A stretch of 54,366 nucleotides of DNA from assembly GCF_014212015.1 (NCBI RefSeq), contig NZ_JACJVN010000048.1:1-54366 (forward strand), given 5' to 3'. Origin of the DNA: Cohnella lubricantis. Lineage in GTDB: Bacteria; Bacillota; Bacilli; Paenibacillales; Paenibacillaceae. Below the pieces are notes generated by a model. That model saw nothing but the letters and a program-made list of their open reading frames with translations, ran no database searches and had not been told where the DNA came from. The position numbers were made by a program, and so were the translations under genes. Below, piece by piece: positions 35,672-44,144 of the stretch (position 1 is the stretch's first letter; the number at the start of each line of letters is the position of its first letter).

Positions 35672-36961
35672 TCAGGTGGTGCTCTGGCCCGCTGTCGTCT
35701 GAACCGGCGCCTTCTGTCCAGCCACTCTCTGAATAACGGACATTAGAATGAAGATGGCCGCTATACCGGTCAGAAAGATCATCAGCGCCATTCCTCCTGA
35801 AGGGATAAACCCGCCAAGAATGACATTCAGGCCGGCGATGATAATCCCGAGCTGGTACCCCATTCCGCCTATCGCCAAGTAAGCGCTGCGCGAATCTTCC
35901 GGGATAATATCGGCTTCCAGCGACTGCATAATGGGCACATACAGCAATTCGCCTATCGTCGCAATAAGCATGAACAAGAGCAGAACGGCCGGCAGATTGC
36001 CGTACGCCAAGTAGGCGTAGCCGATCACATTCAGGAAGATCGCGAACAGCATCATTCTGCCATCGGATCGGCGGAACAGCTTGCCGATGAAGAGCGACAG
36101 CACAACGACCAGCAGCGTATTCTCCGTCCGCAGATAGCCTTGCATGGCAAGTCCGTCCACGCGCGCGTCCAACCATGGCAGCCAAGCGGCGCCGTGCATT
36201 TGAGCTTCGAGGCGAATGCCCATATACTCATACAAATTCTTCTCGACGGAGTTAACCAAGCACATCCCGATGACGAACATCAGGAAGGTCTTATCTTTGA
36301 ATACCTTGCCATAGCTCAACAGCAAACTGGTGCTCTTAAGCGATCGCCCCGTTCTCTTCCCCGCGGCGTTCTCCGTTTCCAGCGCCTTCGGCAGCGTCTC
36401 CAAGATGAACAGCTGCGTCACTGCAACCGCAATGAGGGTCACAACCGCAACGAACAGGAACAGCTCGAACAAATAATGGCTGAAGAAATACGCTCCCAGC
36501 ATCCCCGCAATCGAAAACGACAGATTATTCGACCAATACATGATACGGTACATGACCGGACGCGATTCCGGCGTCGAGACGTCGATCAGCATCGCGTCGA
36601 ACGCCGGCCTCATCAAGCCGGTGCCGGCGCTCATTAGCAGCACCATGATCAGCGTCAGCGGCGCGGATTCCATCCAGGGCGAATTCACGAGCGCCATGAC
36701 GAGCAAGGCAACCCCGGCGGTCGTCTCGCCAACGATCATCAGCTTCTTCCGGCCGATCCGGTCCGCATAATGACCGCTTATAACGCCAGATAACAAGCCG
36801 ACGACAACGCTGAGAATGGCTGCGACTCCGGCAACCGTCGTTCCGAGCGTCTTCGCGAAGTAGACGGCCATGAACGGCGTGAACATGTTCGTCAAGGCAT
36901 TCAAGATGAAATTCATTACAATTCGAAGCTTCACATTTGGATGCAGTTGCCAGAAACTCAT
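35672..36961 (-). CDS. MFS transporter, MdtH-like paralogue
   Basis: 429 residues, 12 spans. The start HPNVKLRIVMNFILNALTNMFTPFMAVYF and motif A (GHYADRIGRKKLMIVGET) match the gene at 30340-31617 over most of its length, with about half the residues identical by eye, so the two are paralogues. AGAAGGAGATATC-like spacing (AAGGAGA) precedes ATG 36961. A near-perfect promoter lies upstream at 36994-37022. It flanks the sulfur module on the other side from its paralogue. Confidence 0.9.
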   Translation of the reverse strand: MSFWQLHPNVKLRIVMNFILNALTNMFTPFMAVYFAKTLGTTVAGVAAILSVVVGLLSGVISGHYADRIGRKKLMIVGETTAGVALLVMALVNSPWMESAPLTLIMVLLMSAGTGLMRPAFDAMLIDVSTPESRPVMYRIMYWSNNLSFSIAGMLGAYFFSHYLFELFLFVAVVTLIAVAVTQLFILETLPKALETENAAGKRTGRSLKSTSLLLSYGKVFKDKTFLMFVIGMCLVNSVEKNLYEYMGIRLEAQMHGAAWLPWLDARVDGLAMQGYLRTENTLLVVVLSLFIGKLFRRSDGRMMLFAIFLNVIGYAYLAYGNLPAVLLLFMLIATIGELLYVPIMQSLEADIIPEDSRSAYLAIGGMGYQLGIIIAGLNVILGGFIPSGGMALMIFLTGIAAIFILMSVIQRVAGQKAPVQTTAGQSTT

Positions 36962-36993
36962 GATATCTCCTTCGTTGTCATGATATACACCGG

Positions 36994-37022
36994 ATAATAG
37001 AACAAATGATCGTCAATGTCAA
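36994..37022 (-). promoter_or_regulatory. Promoter of the MFS paralogue
   Basis: On the minus strand TTGACA (37022-37017) and TATTAT (36999-36994) are 17 bases apart, about 30 bases upstream of the start codon. Confidence 0.75.
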
Positions 37023-37041
37023 TCTTAAATTGGAAGACGCT

Positions 37042-38277
37042 TCATGGCAGCCTCCACAGGGGCAAGAACCGGTAAACGACCAGAATAGCCAAGTAGAAGA
37101 CAACCGCCAATAGGAAGATCAACGAAGCTCCAAAGGCATGAGCGGCGAAGCCCGAGCCAAAGAGGACGAACGGAAGCCCCAGCTTGAACATCGATCCCGT
37201 CACCCCGCTTATTCGCCCGATCAGATGGGTGGGTGTCGATTCCTGACGGAATGACCAAATACACACACTCTGCATCAGGCCGAACAGCCCCGACACGAAG
37301 AGCGAGACAGCCATTAAGGTGGCGTTATGCGCAAAATACAGAAGGATGGATGCCACCGCCGACATGAAGAGAGTTAACCCGAGCAGCTTGCCCGTGCCGA
37401 GCCGGCTGCGCAATGACGTCACCCACTGGGAGCCGATCAATCCCCCTGCTCCTCCTGCGCATAGAAGAAGCCCTACCTCAAGGTCGCTTAGTCCAAGCGT
37501 GTCTTTGGCGTAGAAGATCAGCACGGCGTCGTAGAGCCCGGAAGCCGAATTCAAGAAGACCACGAGCCAAGTGAGCATCCATAGCGGTCGATTCCGGCGC
37601 AGTTCCACCCAGCCCTCGCGAAGATCGCTCCAGAAGGAGCTGCGAGCTTGCTTCGCAGCTTCTTGATCGGCTGGCAGCATCGCCGTAATCCCGAAGGCAA
37701 CGGCGAAGGCTATGGCTGTAAACAGCAGCCCGAAGTTCAAATTGGCTAGCAGCAGAATAAACCCCGACAATGCCGGACCCATGATGTCGGCGAAGGTCGA
37801 TACCGCGGAGAATTTGGCATTCGCAGTCGTCAACAGCTCGCGCGGAAGCGCCTGCTTCGCCAGCGAGATGCGGCCGTTCCCATAGCTATAATTTAATGTC
37901 ATTAACAAAAATCCGATCGAATAAAAAATCCATAGGCTGTGATGCCCGGCTTCCAGAAGGAAGAACAACAGCAAGAGAAAGACAGCCTGCAGCAGATTCG
38001 TCGTCTGAATCCATCGCTTCTTGTTCGCCCGATCAACCCAAACTCCGATGAAGATCGCCAGCAGCAGGTTCGGCAGGAACTCAATAGCCCGCATCGTCGT
38101 CATGGCCACTTCCGACCGGGTAAGGTCGTAGAGGATGAGCGGCAGCGCCAATTCATAAACCTTGCTGCCAAGCGTGATCGCGGCGCCGGATAGATACAGC
38201 AGCGTGAAATTGCGATTCCTCCATGCAGAAGCTGCGCGGACGCCGCTCTCTCGCTTCGCATCGGCAATGATGTTCAT
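37042..38277 (-). CDS. MFS transporter, MFS_3/efflux type
   Basis: 411 residues with 12 spans. The first half begins AWRNRNFTLLYLSGAAITLGSKVYELALPLIL, typical of enterobactin/macrolide-efflux-like MFS_3 proteins. Motif A is at GVWVDRANKKRWIQTTN. GSQWVTSLRSRLGTGKLLGLT lies in the second half. GGGAGG precedes ATG 38277. It is divergent from an SgrR-type regulator, which is probably its controller. The substrate is unknown. Confidence 0.9.
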   Translation of the reverse strand: MNIIADAKRESGVRAASAWRNRNFTLLYLSGAAITLGSKVYELALPLILYDLTRSEVAMTTMRAIEFLPNLLLAIFIGVWVDRANKKRWIQTTNLLQAVFLLLLFFLLEAGHHSLWIFYSIGFLLMTLNYSYGNGRISLAKQALPRELLTTANAKFSAVSTFADIMGPALSGFILLLANLNFGLLFTAIAFAVAFGITAMLPADQEAAKQARSSFWSDLREGWVELRRNRPLWMLTWLVVFLNSASGLYDAVLIFYAKDTLGLSDLEVGLLLCAGGAGGLIGSQWVTSLRSRLGTGKLLGLTLFMSAVASILLYFAHNATLMAVSLFVSGLFGLMQSVCIWSFRQESTPTHLIGRISGVTGSMFKLGLPFVLFGSGFAAHAFGASLIFLLAVVFYLAILVVYRFLPLWRLP

Positions 38278-38395
38278 GATGGCCTCCCTATCGATATCGC
38301 GAATAAAGCTAAAATTAAGTATAGCTAGATAAAGGTGATTAAAAAGTGTATCTTTGAATCATCGCAATATCACCTTTTAAGGGAGATGCATCGAA

Positions 38396-40189
38396 ATGAG
38401 AGATCTGGAGCACTTCCTTCGATTATATTCACGCTTGGGGGAAGCCGGAGTCGGAGAGCCGTTCCCAGTAAGCCGAGAACAGCTAGTCGATATATTGGGC
38501 TGCACGCTCCGGCATGTTCCGCTGATTCTAAGGAAGTTATCCGAGCGCCGGTGGATCGATTGGGTCCCGGGCCGCGGGAGAGGCCATCTCTCGAGCCTGA
38601 CATTCCGGATCAGCCGCGATCAACTGATTGGCCTTGAAGCAACTGAACTGCTGGCCCAAGGACGAGTTGCCGAAGCGATCCAGTGGATGCGAGACGAAGT
38701 CCGGGACGAGTCTGTAAGCGCACGATTCCTTCAATTGCTCCAGAAGCATTTCGGCCTAGTAACGGATAGGACTAAGCCCATAGCGGCCGACACGCTTCGC
38801 GTACCGTTCTACCGGCCTCTGCTCCACCTGGATCCGGCATCTGTCTATCGCCGATCCGAAGCGCATCTCGTCCGTCAAACAATGGAAACGCTGCTTCGGT
38901 TCGATCCCATAGCCCAGCGTCCGCTTCCCCACTTAGCCCATCATTGGGAGATGAAGCTCGATGGAGCGGCTTGGATCTTCTATCTGCGCAGAGATGTGCC
39001 GTTCCATCACGGGCGCGTGATGACGGCAGCGGATGTGAAATATACGTTAGACCGGCTGACGAATCCGAAGACGGGCTCCGGCTATCGATCGCTATTTCTG
39101 GAGCTGCAGGAAGTGATCGTTCTGAGCGACACGGCTGTGCAGTTCGAGCTGCGCAGACCCAATGCGCTTTTCCCCCGTTACTTATGTTTGGCTTGCGCCT
39201 CCATTCTTCCGCTTGATCAGGCTGATGAACCGAACTTCTCACGTCTGCCTATCGGAACCGGCCCATGGAAGATCAGCCGGAACGATGAATCACTGGTCGT
39301 TCTGGAGGCCCATCGCGCTTATTATTTCGGACGTCCGCATCTGGATCGCGTCGAGATTCTGATCATCCCGGAGGCTGATCAAGAGAATGCTCTGGGCATC
39401 ATTCCTGACGAAGAGGTCTATTATTATCCATTTCAGAAGACGCCTCACAACCCGGATTGGAACCAAGTGACGCAGACGGAGAGCGGTGTCGTCTTCTTAG
39501 CTATGAACCTGTGGAGAGAAGGTCCGTTAGTCGATCCGCGACTGAGACAGGCAATCGACTTAGCCCTGGATAGGCAGCAGATGATTCGAGATCTAGGCGC
39601 GCCTGACCGGGAAGAAGCCTTCGGATTCGTGCGTCGAGAACAGGAGAGCCGAATACGCAAGACAAGCCTTGCGCAAGCAGCGGCGCTCGTTGCCGAATCC
39701 GGTTATAGCGGGGAGGAATTGAGGCTGTTCAGCTATGCTTCTTCGGACTTCAACGAGAGGAACACGAGTTGGATCCGACTGCAGCTATCCTCCATCGGCA
39801 TTCGCATAGAGAACCATTCTCTCCCTCTGTCCGAATTGAGCTGCCCGGAGCGCCAACGCGAAGCAGATATGATATTCGCGGGATATGTATACGACGAGGA
39901 CGTGGAGTTATCACTTATAGAGAATTTGGAATCAGGCTACATCCGCAGCCTGCTCGAGCCGGCCATTGCCCAATTCGTGGACGAGCGATTGCGAGCAGCC
40001 AAGCAGCAGCCTGATCAAGAACGTCGTCATCAGATCTATCAAGAGATAGAGGACAGACTCCGCGCGGAGCGGAGCCTTCTTTTTCTCTACCACGAGGGGC
40101 AGAGCACCGTCTTCCACCCTTCGCTGCAGGGGGCGAACGTCAACGTGCGCGGGTGGGTGGACTTCAAGGATATATGGATCAGAAGATAA
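38396..40189 (+). CDS. SgrR-type regulator: HTH plus peptide-binding-like domain
   Basis: 597 residues. Residues ~1-115 are an SgrR_N winged helix (VSREQLVDILGCTLRHVPLILRKLSERRWIDWVPGRGRGH by position 25-65). Residues ~130-597 are an oligopeptide/solute-binding (SBP_bac_5) domain: LPHLAHHWEMKLDGAAWIFYLRRDVPFHHG, then TAADVKYTLDRL. It has no signal peptide, so it is a cytosolic sensor-regulator as in E. coli SgrR, where the binding domain senses a sugar-phosphate-related ligand. The divergent MFS gene is the likely target. AAGGGAG precedes the ATG. Confidence 0.9.
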   Translation: MRDLEHFLRLYSRLGEAGVGEPFPVSREQLVDILGCTLRHVPLILRKLSERRWIDWVPGRGRGHLSSLTFRISRDQLIGLEATELLAQGRVAEAIQWMRDEVRDESVSARFLQLLQKHFGLVTDRTKPIAADTLRVPFYRPLLHLDPASVYRRSEAHLVRQTMETLLRFDPIAQRPLPHLAHHWEMKLDGAAWIFYLRRDVPFHHGRVMTAADVKYTLDRLTNPKTGSGYRSLFLELQEVIVLSDTAVQFELRRPNALFPRYLCLACASILPLDQADEPNFSRLPIGTGPWKISRNDESLVVLEAHRAYYFGRPHLDRVEILIIPEADQENALGIIPDEEVYYYPFQKTPHNPDWNQVTQTESGVVFLAMNLWREGPLVDPRLRQAIDLALDRQQMIRDLGAPDREEAFGFVRREQESRIRKTSLAQAAALVAESGYSGEELRLFSYASSDFNERNTSWIRLQLSSIGIRIENHSLPLSELSCPERQREADMIFAGYVYDEDVELSLIENLESGYIRSLLEPAIAQFVDERLRAAKQQPDQERRHQIYQEIEDRLRAERSLLFLYHEGQSTVFHPSLQGANVNVRGWVDFKDIWIRR

Positions 40190-40204
40190 GATCAACCCGT
40201 GACC

Positions 40205-41101
40205 TCAAGGCTCCTCGGGTTCTCGCGACGCGGCTGTCTCTTCTCCGCCTGCCGTCCGGTTGTAGAAGTCGGCCAACGAGCTGACGATCCGATTCATCAC
40301 GGCCTCGGAACGATAATACCCGCCGTGCGAGCCGAGGGGCGTATTCGCCAGCAAGCCCGGATTGTTCACTTCGAGATCTTCCGTCACCGCGTCATCGTAC
40401 AATGGGCTTAACGCCTTAAGCGGATACGCGACGATATCGTCTTTGTCATAGAAGTTCACCCATTCGCCATACGGAAGTCCTTGCTCGCGGAGGAGCGGCG
40501 GAGGGAACGCGATCGGCTGACCGAAGTCCTCGTACCGCATCGTCCACAGCGCAATCGGGCTTCCCATCGTGAACAGATGCGTCAGCGTATGGCCCTGCAC
40601 CAACGGCGAATCGCTCCTGCGAATCCGGTCGCGAATGCATTCGGGCAGCTTGCCTCGCTGCAGATCATAAATATAATTGCTCGCAATGACGGTTCCGAGG
40701 CTATGCGAGATCAAGCACAACGGCGCATCCGGTCCGGCTCTCTCCGACAGCTCCTGCAGCTTCTCGCAGAATCGCTCGTGAATGTCCGCGTAGATGTTGC
40801 CATGCAGCTTGGTCTCTTCCTTGCTCGCCAAAGGCTGATAGGCAATGGCATCGCCGAGAAAGCTGATCATATAGCCGCGAACGTCCACCCAATTGTCCCA
40901 ACGCAGTTCGTATGGAGCCATCCTCGCTTTGAACTTCTCTTCCAGCCGATCCGTAATATCCGCCCAATAGATGCCTTCGGCGAACAGCCGGATCCCCGGA
41001 CAAGCCTTCGCCAATCGCGCCTCCAGCTTCGCCGCCATCTCCAAGTGGAAGCCTTCCTTCTGTCTGCCGATACCATGTACGAATCCGACCGCGATGTTCA
41101 T
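40205..41101 (-). CDS. Alpha/beta-hydrolase-like protein
   Basis: 298 residues. It opens with a VGFVHGIGRQKEG strand-turn typical of an oxyanion hole region. The putative nucleophile elbow is LCLISHSLGTVIASNYI, close to GxSxG with Ser in place of Gly. A late His is in NTPLGSHGGYY. No signal peptide or membrane span. The role is unknown; similar proteins are only described as hypothetical or lipase-like. GGGGAGAG precedes ATG 41101. It converges on the SgrR gene and is downstream of the ABC-F gene on the opposite... same minus strand. Confidence 0.72.
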   Translation of the reverse strand: MNIAVGFVHGIGRQKEGFHLEMAAKLEARLAKACPGIRLFAEGIYWADITDRLEEKFKARMAPYELRWDNWVDVRGYMISFLGDAIAYQPLASKEETKLHGNIYADIHERFCEKLQELSERAGPDAPLCLISHSLGTVIASNYIYDLQRGKLPECIRDRIRRSDSPLVQGHTLTHLFTMGSPIALWTMRYEDFGQPIAFPPPLLREQGLPYGEWVNFYDKDDIVAYPLKALSPLYDDAVTEDLEVNNPGLLANTPLGSHGGYYRSEAVMNRIVSSLADFYNRTAGGEETAASREPEEP

Positions 41102-41155
41102 CCTCGAGAACTCTCCCCTCTCTAGATGGAAGCTCTCATGCTTATCCCTATTATA

Positions 41156-42637
41156 TTAGAGCTCTACAGCCTTCGTTGCGATGTTGCCGCAGAATTCCCG
41201 GTCATGCTCCACGAACAGCATCGTCGGCTCGTGCTCCAGCAGCAGCTCTTCAATCTGCATGCGCGAGATGACGTCGATGAAGTTCAGCGGCTCGTCCCAA
41301 ATGTACAGATGCGCCTTCTCGCACAAGCTGCGGGCGATGAGCACCTTCTTCTTCTGTCCGCCGCTGAAGGAGGACATGTCCTTCTCGAATTGCACGCGGG
41401 CGAAGTCCAGCTTGCGCAGAATCGCTTTGAACAAGCTCTCGTCGATCCCGGCGCGTCTGGCATAATCCGTTAGATTGCCCTGCAGATACGAAGTATCCTG
41501 AGAGACATAGGAGATCCGCAGCTGGCTTCCGATCCGAACCGTGCCGGTATAGCGCAAGTCCTCGCCGCAGATCAGCTTGATAATGCTCGATTTGCCCGAA
41601 CCGTTCGGACCCGACAGGGCGATCCGGTCCCCTTGCTCAATCGTGAAGCTGACATCCTGGCACGCCGCCTTGCCGCCGTAATAGATCGACACGCGATCCA
41701 GCTCCGCCAGCCGGCTCTTGTGATAGACGAGCTGCCCAATCTTCAAGCTGTCCGCACTCTCGATGTTCTTCAGCAGCTTCGACTTCTCCTCGATCGCCGA
41801 TTGCTGCCGGTGCTCAATCGCTTTCGAGCGCTTCATCATCTTCGCCGCCATGCGGCCGACGTGCCCCTTCTCCGGCTTCAAGCCGGAATCGAGCTTCCCG
41901 CCGTTCTTCGTCTTCTCCACCTCATCGGACCATTGGCTCGTTCGCTTCGCCGCTTCCGACAGCCGCTTGATATCCTTCTTCAGCTTCTCATTCTCGGCTT
42001 GCTCGAAGCTGTCCTGCCTCCGCTTGTTCTCCCGCCAGTCGGAGAAGTTGCCCTTCTGCACTTCGATGTTCGTTCGGTTAATGGACAGAATGTGATCGAC
42101 GCAGTTGTCCAGGAACGCCCGGTCGTGCGACACGAGAATGAAGCCTCGCTTCGAGCGAAGATAATCGCTGACGAGCTGTCTGGCGCCCATGTCGAGATGG
42201 TTCGTCGGCTCGTCGATGAGGAGGAAGTTATTCTCCTTCAGGAAGAGCGCCGCCAGCAGCACCTTCGTCTGCTCGCCATTCGACAGCGATTCGAACGGCC
42301 GGTACAGCACGTCGTCGGATACCCTCAGCAGGTTCAGCTCGCGCATCAGCTCCCAATGAGCATAGTCCGGCACAATGCCGCTGACGACATCCAGCGTGTT
42401 CTCTTCCTTGTTCAGGACGGTGAACGGGAAGTAGTCAAAGCCGACGCTTGCGGAGATCTTCCCGCTGTATTCATGCTTGCCGAGCAGCAGGTTCAGGAAG
42501 GTCGTCTTCCCCCTGCCGTTGCGCCCCGTGAATCCCAATTTCCAATCGGTATCAAGCTGGAAGCTTACCTTTTCGAAAATGTTATCGTAACTGCCCTCAT
42601 AAGCAAAGGTAAGGTTCGAAACATTAATTAACGACAT
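41156..42637 (-). CDS. ABC-F ribosomal protection protein, Lsa-like
   Basis: 493 residues, two ABC ATPase domains in tandem with no membrane part. The first has Walker A GRNGRGKTTFLNLL, signature LSNGEQTK and Walker B FLLIDEPTNHLD. The second has Walker A GPNGSGKSSIIKL, signature FSGGQKKK and Walker B LYIWDEP. The linker (residues ~190-290) is the charged helical interdomain that reaches the peptidyl-transferase region. Similarity is to Lsa proteins, which give lincosamide, pleuromutilin and streptogramin A resistance by displacing drug from the ribosome. ATG 42637 follows GGGAGG. It is preceded by an attenuating leader. Confidence 0.9.
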   Translation of the reverse strand: MSLINVSNLTFAYEGSYDNIFEKVSFQLDTDWKLGFTGRNGRGKTTFLNLLLGKHEYSGKISASVGFDYFPFTVLNKEENTLDVVSGIVPDYAHWELMRELNLLRVSDDVLYRPFESLSNGEQTKVLLAALFLKENNFLLIDEPTNHLDMGARQLVSDYLRSKRGFILVSHDRAFLDNCVDHILSINRTNIEVQKGNFSDWRENKRRQDSFEQAENEKLKKDIKRLSEAAKRTSQWSDEVEKTKNGGKLDSGLKPEKGHVGRMAAKMMKRSKAIEHRQQSAIEEKSKLLKNIESADSLKIGQLVYHKSRLAELDRVSIYYGGKAACQDVSFTIEQGDRIALSGPNGSGKSSIIKLICGEDLRYTGTVRIGSQLRISYVSQDTSYLQGNLTDYARRAGIDESLFKAILRKLDFARVQFEKDMSSFSGGQKKKVLIARSLCEKAHLYIWDEPLNFIDVISRMQIEELLLEHEPTMLFVEHDREFCGNIATKAVEL

Positions 42638-42671
42638 AAACAAATTCCTCCCGCTGATCCAAAATCAAAAA

Positions 42672-42703
42672 GAGCCGCAAGAAAGTTACCTCTCTCGCAG
42701 CTC
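42672..42703 (-). terminator. Leader terminator before the ABC-F gene
   Basis: In the transcript GAGCUGCGAGAGAG pairs over 14 bp (three G-U) with CUUUCUUGCGGCUC across the loop GUAA, followed by UUUUU. It lies 34 bases before the ABC-F start. Its 3' side (with loop) can instead pair with an upstream segment at 42773-42785. Confidence 0.85.
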
Positions 42704-42736
42704 CAATAGATCCAGCGAATCCGCCCTGTAGAAGGG

Positions 42737-42844
42737 TCAAATTAGGATATGCCGATGGATGGAGGGGATAACGTAACTTCCTTGCATGACAAATAAAACA
42801 GGCGAAACGAATCGCTTTGCTGTTCTATCCGCAGCAAGATCCAT
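42737..42844 (-). CDS. Leader peptide of the ABC-F gene
   Basis: ATG 42844 follows GAAGAGG with 8-base spacing and opens 35 codons to TGA 42737-42739. The peptide starts MDLAADRTAKRFVSP and ends IHRHILI. Codons 20-24 contain the antiterminator segment at 42773-42785. Antibiotic-resistance ABC-F genes in Bacillota commonly carry such leaders (for example Listeria lmo0919 and Bacillus vmlR). The exact start is a best guess; another in-frame ATG at 42787 would give a 16-residue version without a clear binding site. Confidence 0.6.
   Translation of the reverse strand: MDLAADRTAKRFVSPVLFVMQGSYVIPSIHRHILI
42773..42785 (-). promoter_or_regulatory. Antiterminator segment in the ABC-F leader
   Basis: The transcript segment GCAAGGAAGUUAC can pair over 13 bp, with one G-U, with GUAACUUUCUUGC (42689-42677), the loop and 3' arm of the leader terminator. 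Pairing would abolish the terminator. Confidence 0.75.
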
Positions 42845-42884
42845 CACATTATCCTCTTCAGCCCCCATCCTTCAAATTACAGGT

Positions 42885-42913
42885 ATCATAGCACGCCAAT
42901 TCAGGATTATCAA
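42885..42913 (-). promoter_or_regulatory. Promoter of the ABC-F leader
   Basis: On the minus strand TTGATA (42913-42908) and TATGAT (42890-42885) are 17 bases apart. Transcription would start near 42878, about 35 bases before the leader ATG. It overlaps the region just before the nirC stop. Confidence 0.8.
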
Positions 42914-42932
42914 CCGCACAGCCAGCGGGCGC

Positions 42933-43748
42933 TCACTCGCAATGTCGCTGCTCCTCCTCTGTCAGGTTGTTCCTCCGCTTGGATACGGGCGAGATGATCC
43001 AGTATGCGCAAGCGACGAACAGGGAGCCTCCGACGATATTGCCGAGCGTGGCGGGAATCATATTATGGAACCAACCGGCCCACGTGATTGTGTCGGGATG
43101 CGGGAGAATGAGCGCCAGGCTGAGGACGGTCATATTAGCCACGCTGTGCTCATAGCCGGAGGCGATAAAGGCGTACAGCATCCACCAGATCAGGATCAGC
43201 TTCGCGCTCTCGCTCTTCACCCTCGCAGAGCACCATATGGCCATACAGACGAGCCAGTTGCAGAGGATGCCGCGGAAGAAGATCTCCGTGTAGGGCAGCG
43301 ACATCTTCTTGTGCGCGATCGAGAAGAGCAGGTGATCCGGCCCGATGCCGCGGAACAATCCGGCTCCGAAGACCAGCATCGCCAGCGTCAGTGCGCCGAG
43401 CAGGTTACCTCCCCAGCAATAGATCCAGTTCCTGAGCGTATCCTTCCACGTCGTAGCGCCGGAGAGTGTGCCTAACGTGAAGTACATATTGTTGCCGGTG
43501 AACAGGTCGGAGCCCGCGATGATCACGAGCGTCAAGGCAATTCCGAAGGAAGCGCCCATAGCCATCATGTAGACGGGCGAATGAGCCGCGAAGAGCGGAG
43601 CGCCGATGGTGATAATAAGAATGATGCCAATGCCGACATAGACTCCGGCAAGCGCTGCGTGGAGCAGATACCGGAAGCGGCTCTCCTCAAGCAGCCTCTT
43701 CTTCCTCAGCGCGGTCTGAATCATGACGTTAATCGTGTCTTGATACAT
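42933..43748 (-). CDS. nirC: Formate/nitrite transporter family protein
   Basis: 271 residues with six membrane spans, FNT family: GVYVGIGIILIITIGAPLF, GSDLFTGNNMYFTLG at the first pore repeat, and GYEHSVANMTVL with the central His of the pore. It moves nitrite (or formate) across the membrane. ATG 43748 follows GAGG; a TTG at 43772 is in frame. It is the third gene of the nirB-nirD-nirC operon, 32 bases after nirD, so nitrite uptake or efflux is the likely role. Confidence 0.92.
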   Translation of the reverse strand: MYQDTINVMIQTALRKKRLLEESRFRYLLHAALAGVYVGIGIILIITIGAPLFAAHSPVYMMAMGASFGIALTLVIIAGSDLFTGNNMYFTLGTLSGATTWKDTLRNWIYCWGGNLLGALTLAMLVFGAGLFRGIGPDHLLFSIAHKKMSLPYTEIFFRGILCNWLVCMAIWCSARVKSESAKLILIWWMLYAFIASGYEHSVANMTVLSLALILPHPDTITWAGWFHNMIPATLGNIVGGSLFVACAYWIISPVSKRRNNLTEEEQRHCE

Positions 43749-43780
43749 AGGGATCGCCTCGATTGGACGCAAGTTTGGCT

Positions 43781-44122
43781 TTACGATTGCTTCGGTATAG
43801 AGATACGAACGCGGTTATCCTCCACGCGGATATCGAATGTGCGTACCTGACCGGTATCGGGCGCCTGCACTTCTCCGGACCCGAGCGCAATCTTTAGATC
43901 GCGAACCGGGCAGTAGAGATAATCGCCGCTGACGATCGCCTCCGCGAGCGAGCCTCCCTTGGCGTGCGGCGTCTTGTTCTCAAGCGCATACCATCTGCCT
44001 CCGCTTGCGCGGAACACGGCGACGCTTAAGCTGCCGGCCCGCACCTCTCTTCCTAAGCCAATCGGGTACTCGTCCGGCTTCCCGGCATCCAGCATGATCG
44101 CGCTGCTATTCGTGCCGTTCAT
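43781..44122 (-). CDS. nirD: Nitrite reductase small subunit, Rieske-like
   Basis: 113 residues of a Rieske-fold protein: VAVFRASGGRWYALENKTPHAKGGSLAEAIVSG and YLYCPVRDLKIALGSGEV by order. In place of the CxH...CxxH cluster ligands it has only TPH and CPV, so no [2Fe-2S] centre should form, as in many NirD proteins. It supports NirB in NADH-dependent nitrite reduction to ammonium. ATG 44122 follows AAGGAGGAG; the longer upstream frame overlaps nirB and lacks a binding site. Confidence 0.9.
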   Translation of the reverse strand: MNGTNSSAIMLDAGKPDEYPIGLGREVRAGSLSVAVFRASGGRWYALENKTPHAKGGSLAEAIVSGDYLYCPVRDLKIALGSGEVQAPDTGQVRTFDIRVEDNRVRISIPKQS

Positions 44123-44144
44123 GCGAGCTCCTCCTTTCTTCTCT

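Noticed and set aside
41633-42631. 332-codon open frame opposite the ABC-F gene
   Set aside because: Leu/Arg/Val-rich antisense shadow; the ABC-F frame has all ATPase motifs.
43781-44122. NirD as a functional Rieske [2Fe-2S] protein
   Set aside because: Only one Cys and one His of the four ligands are present, so a cluster is not expected.
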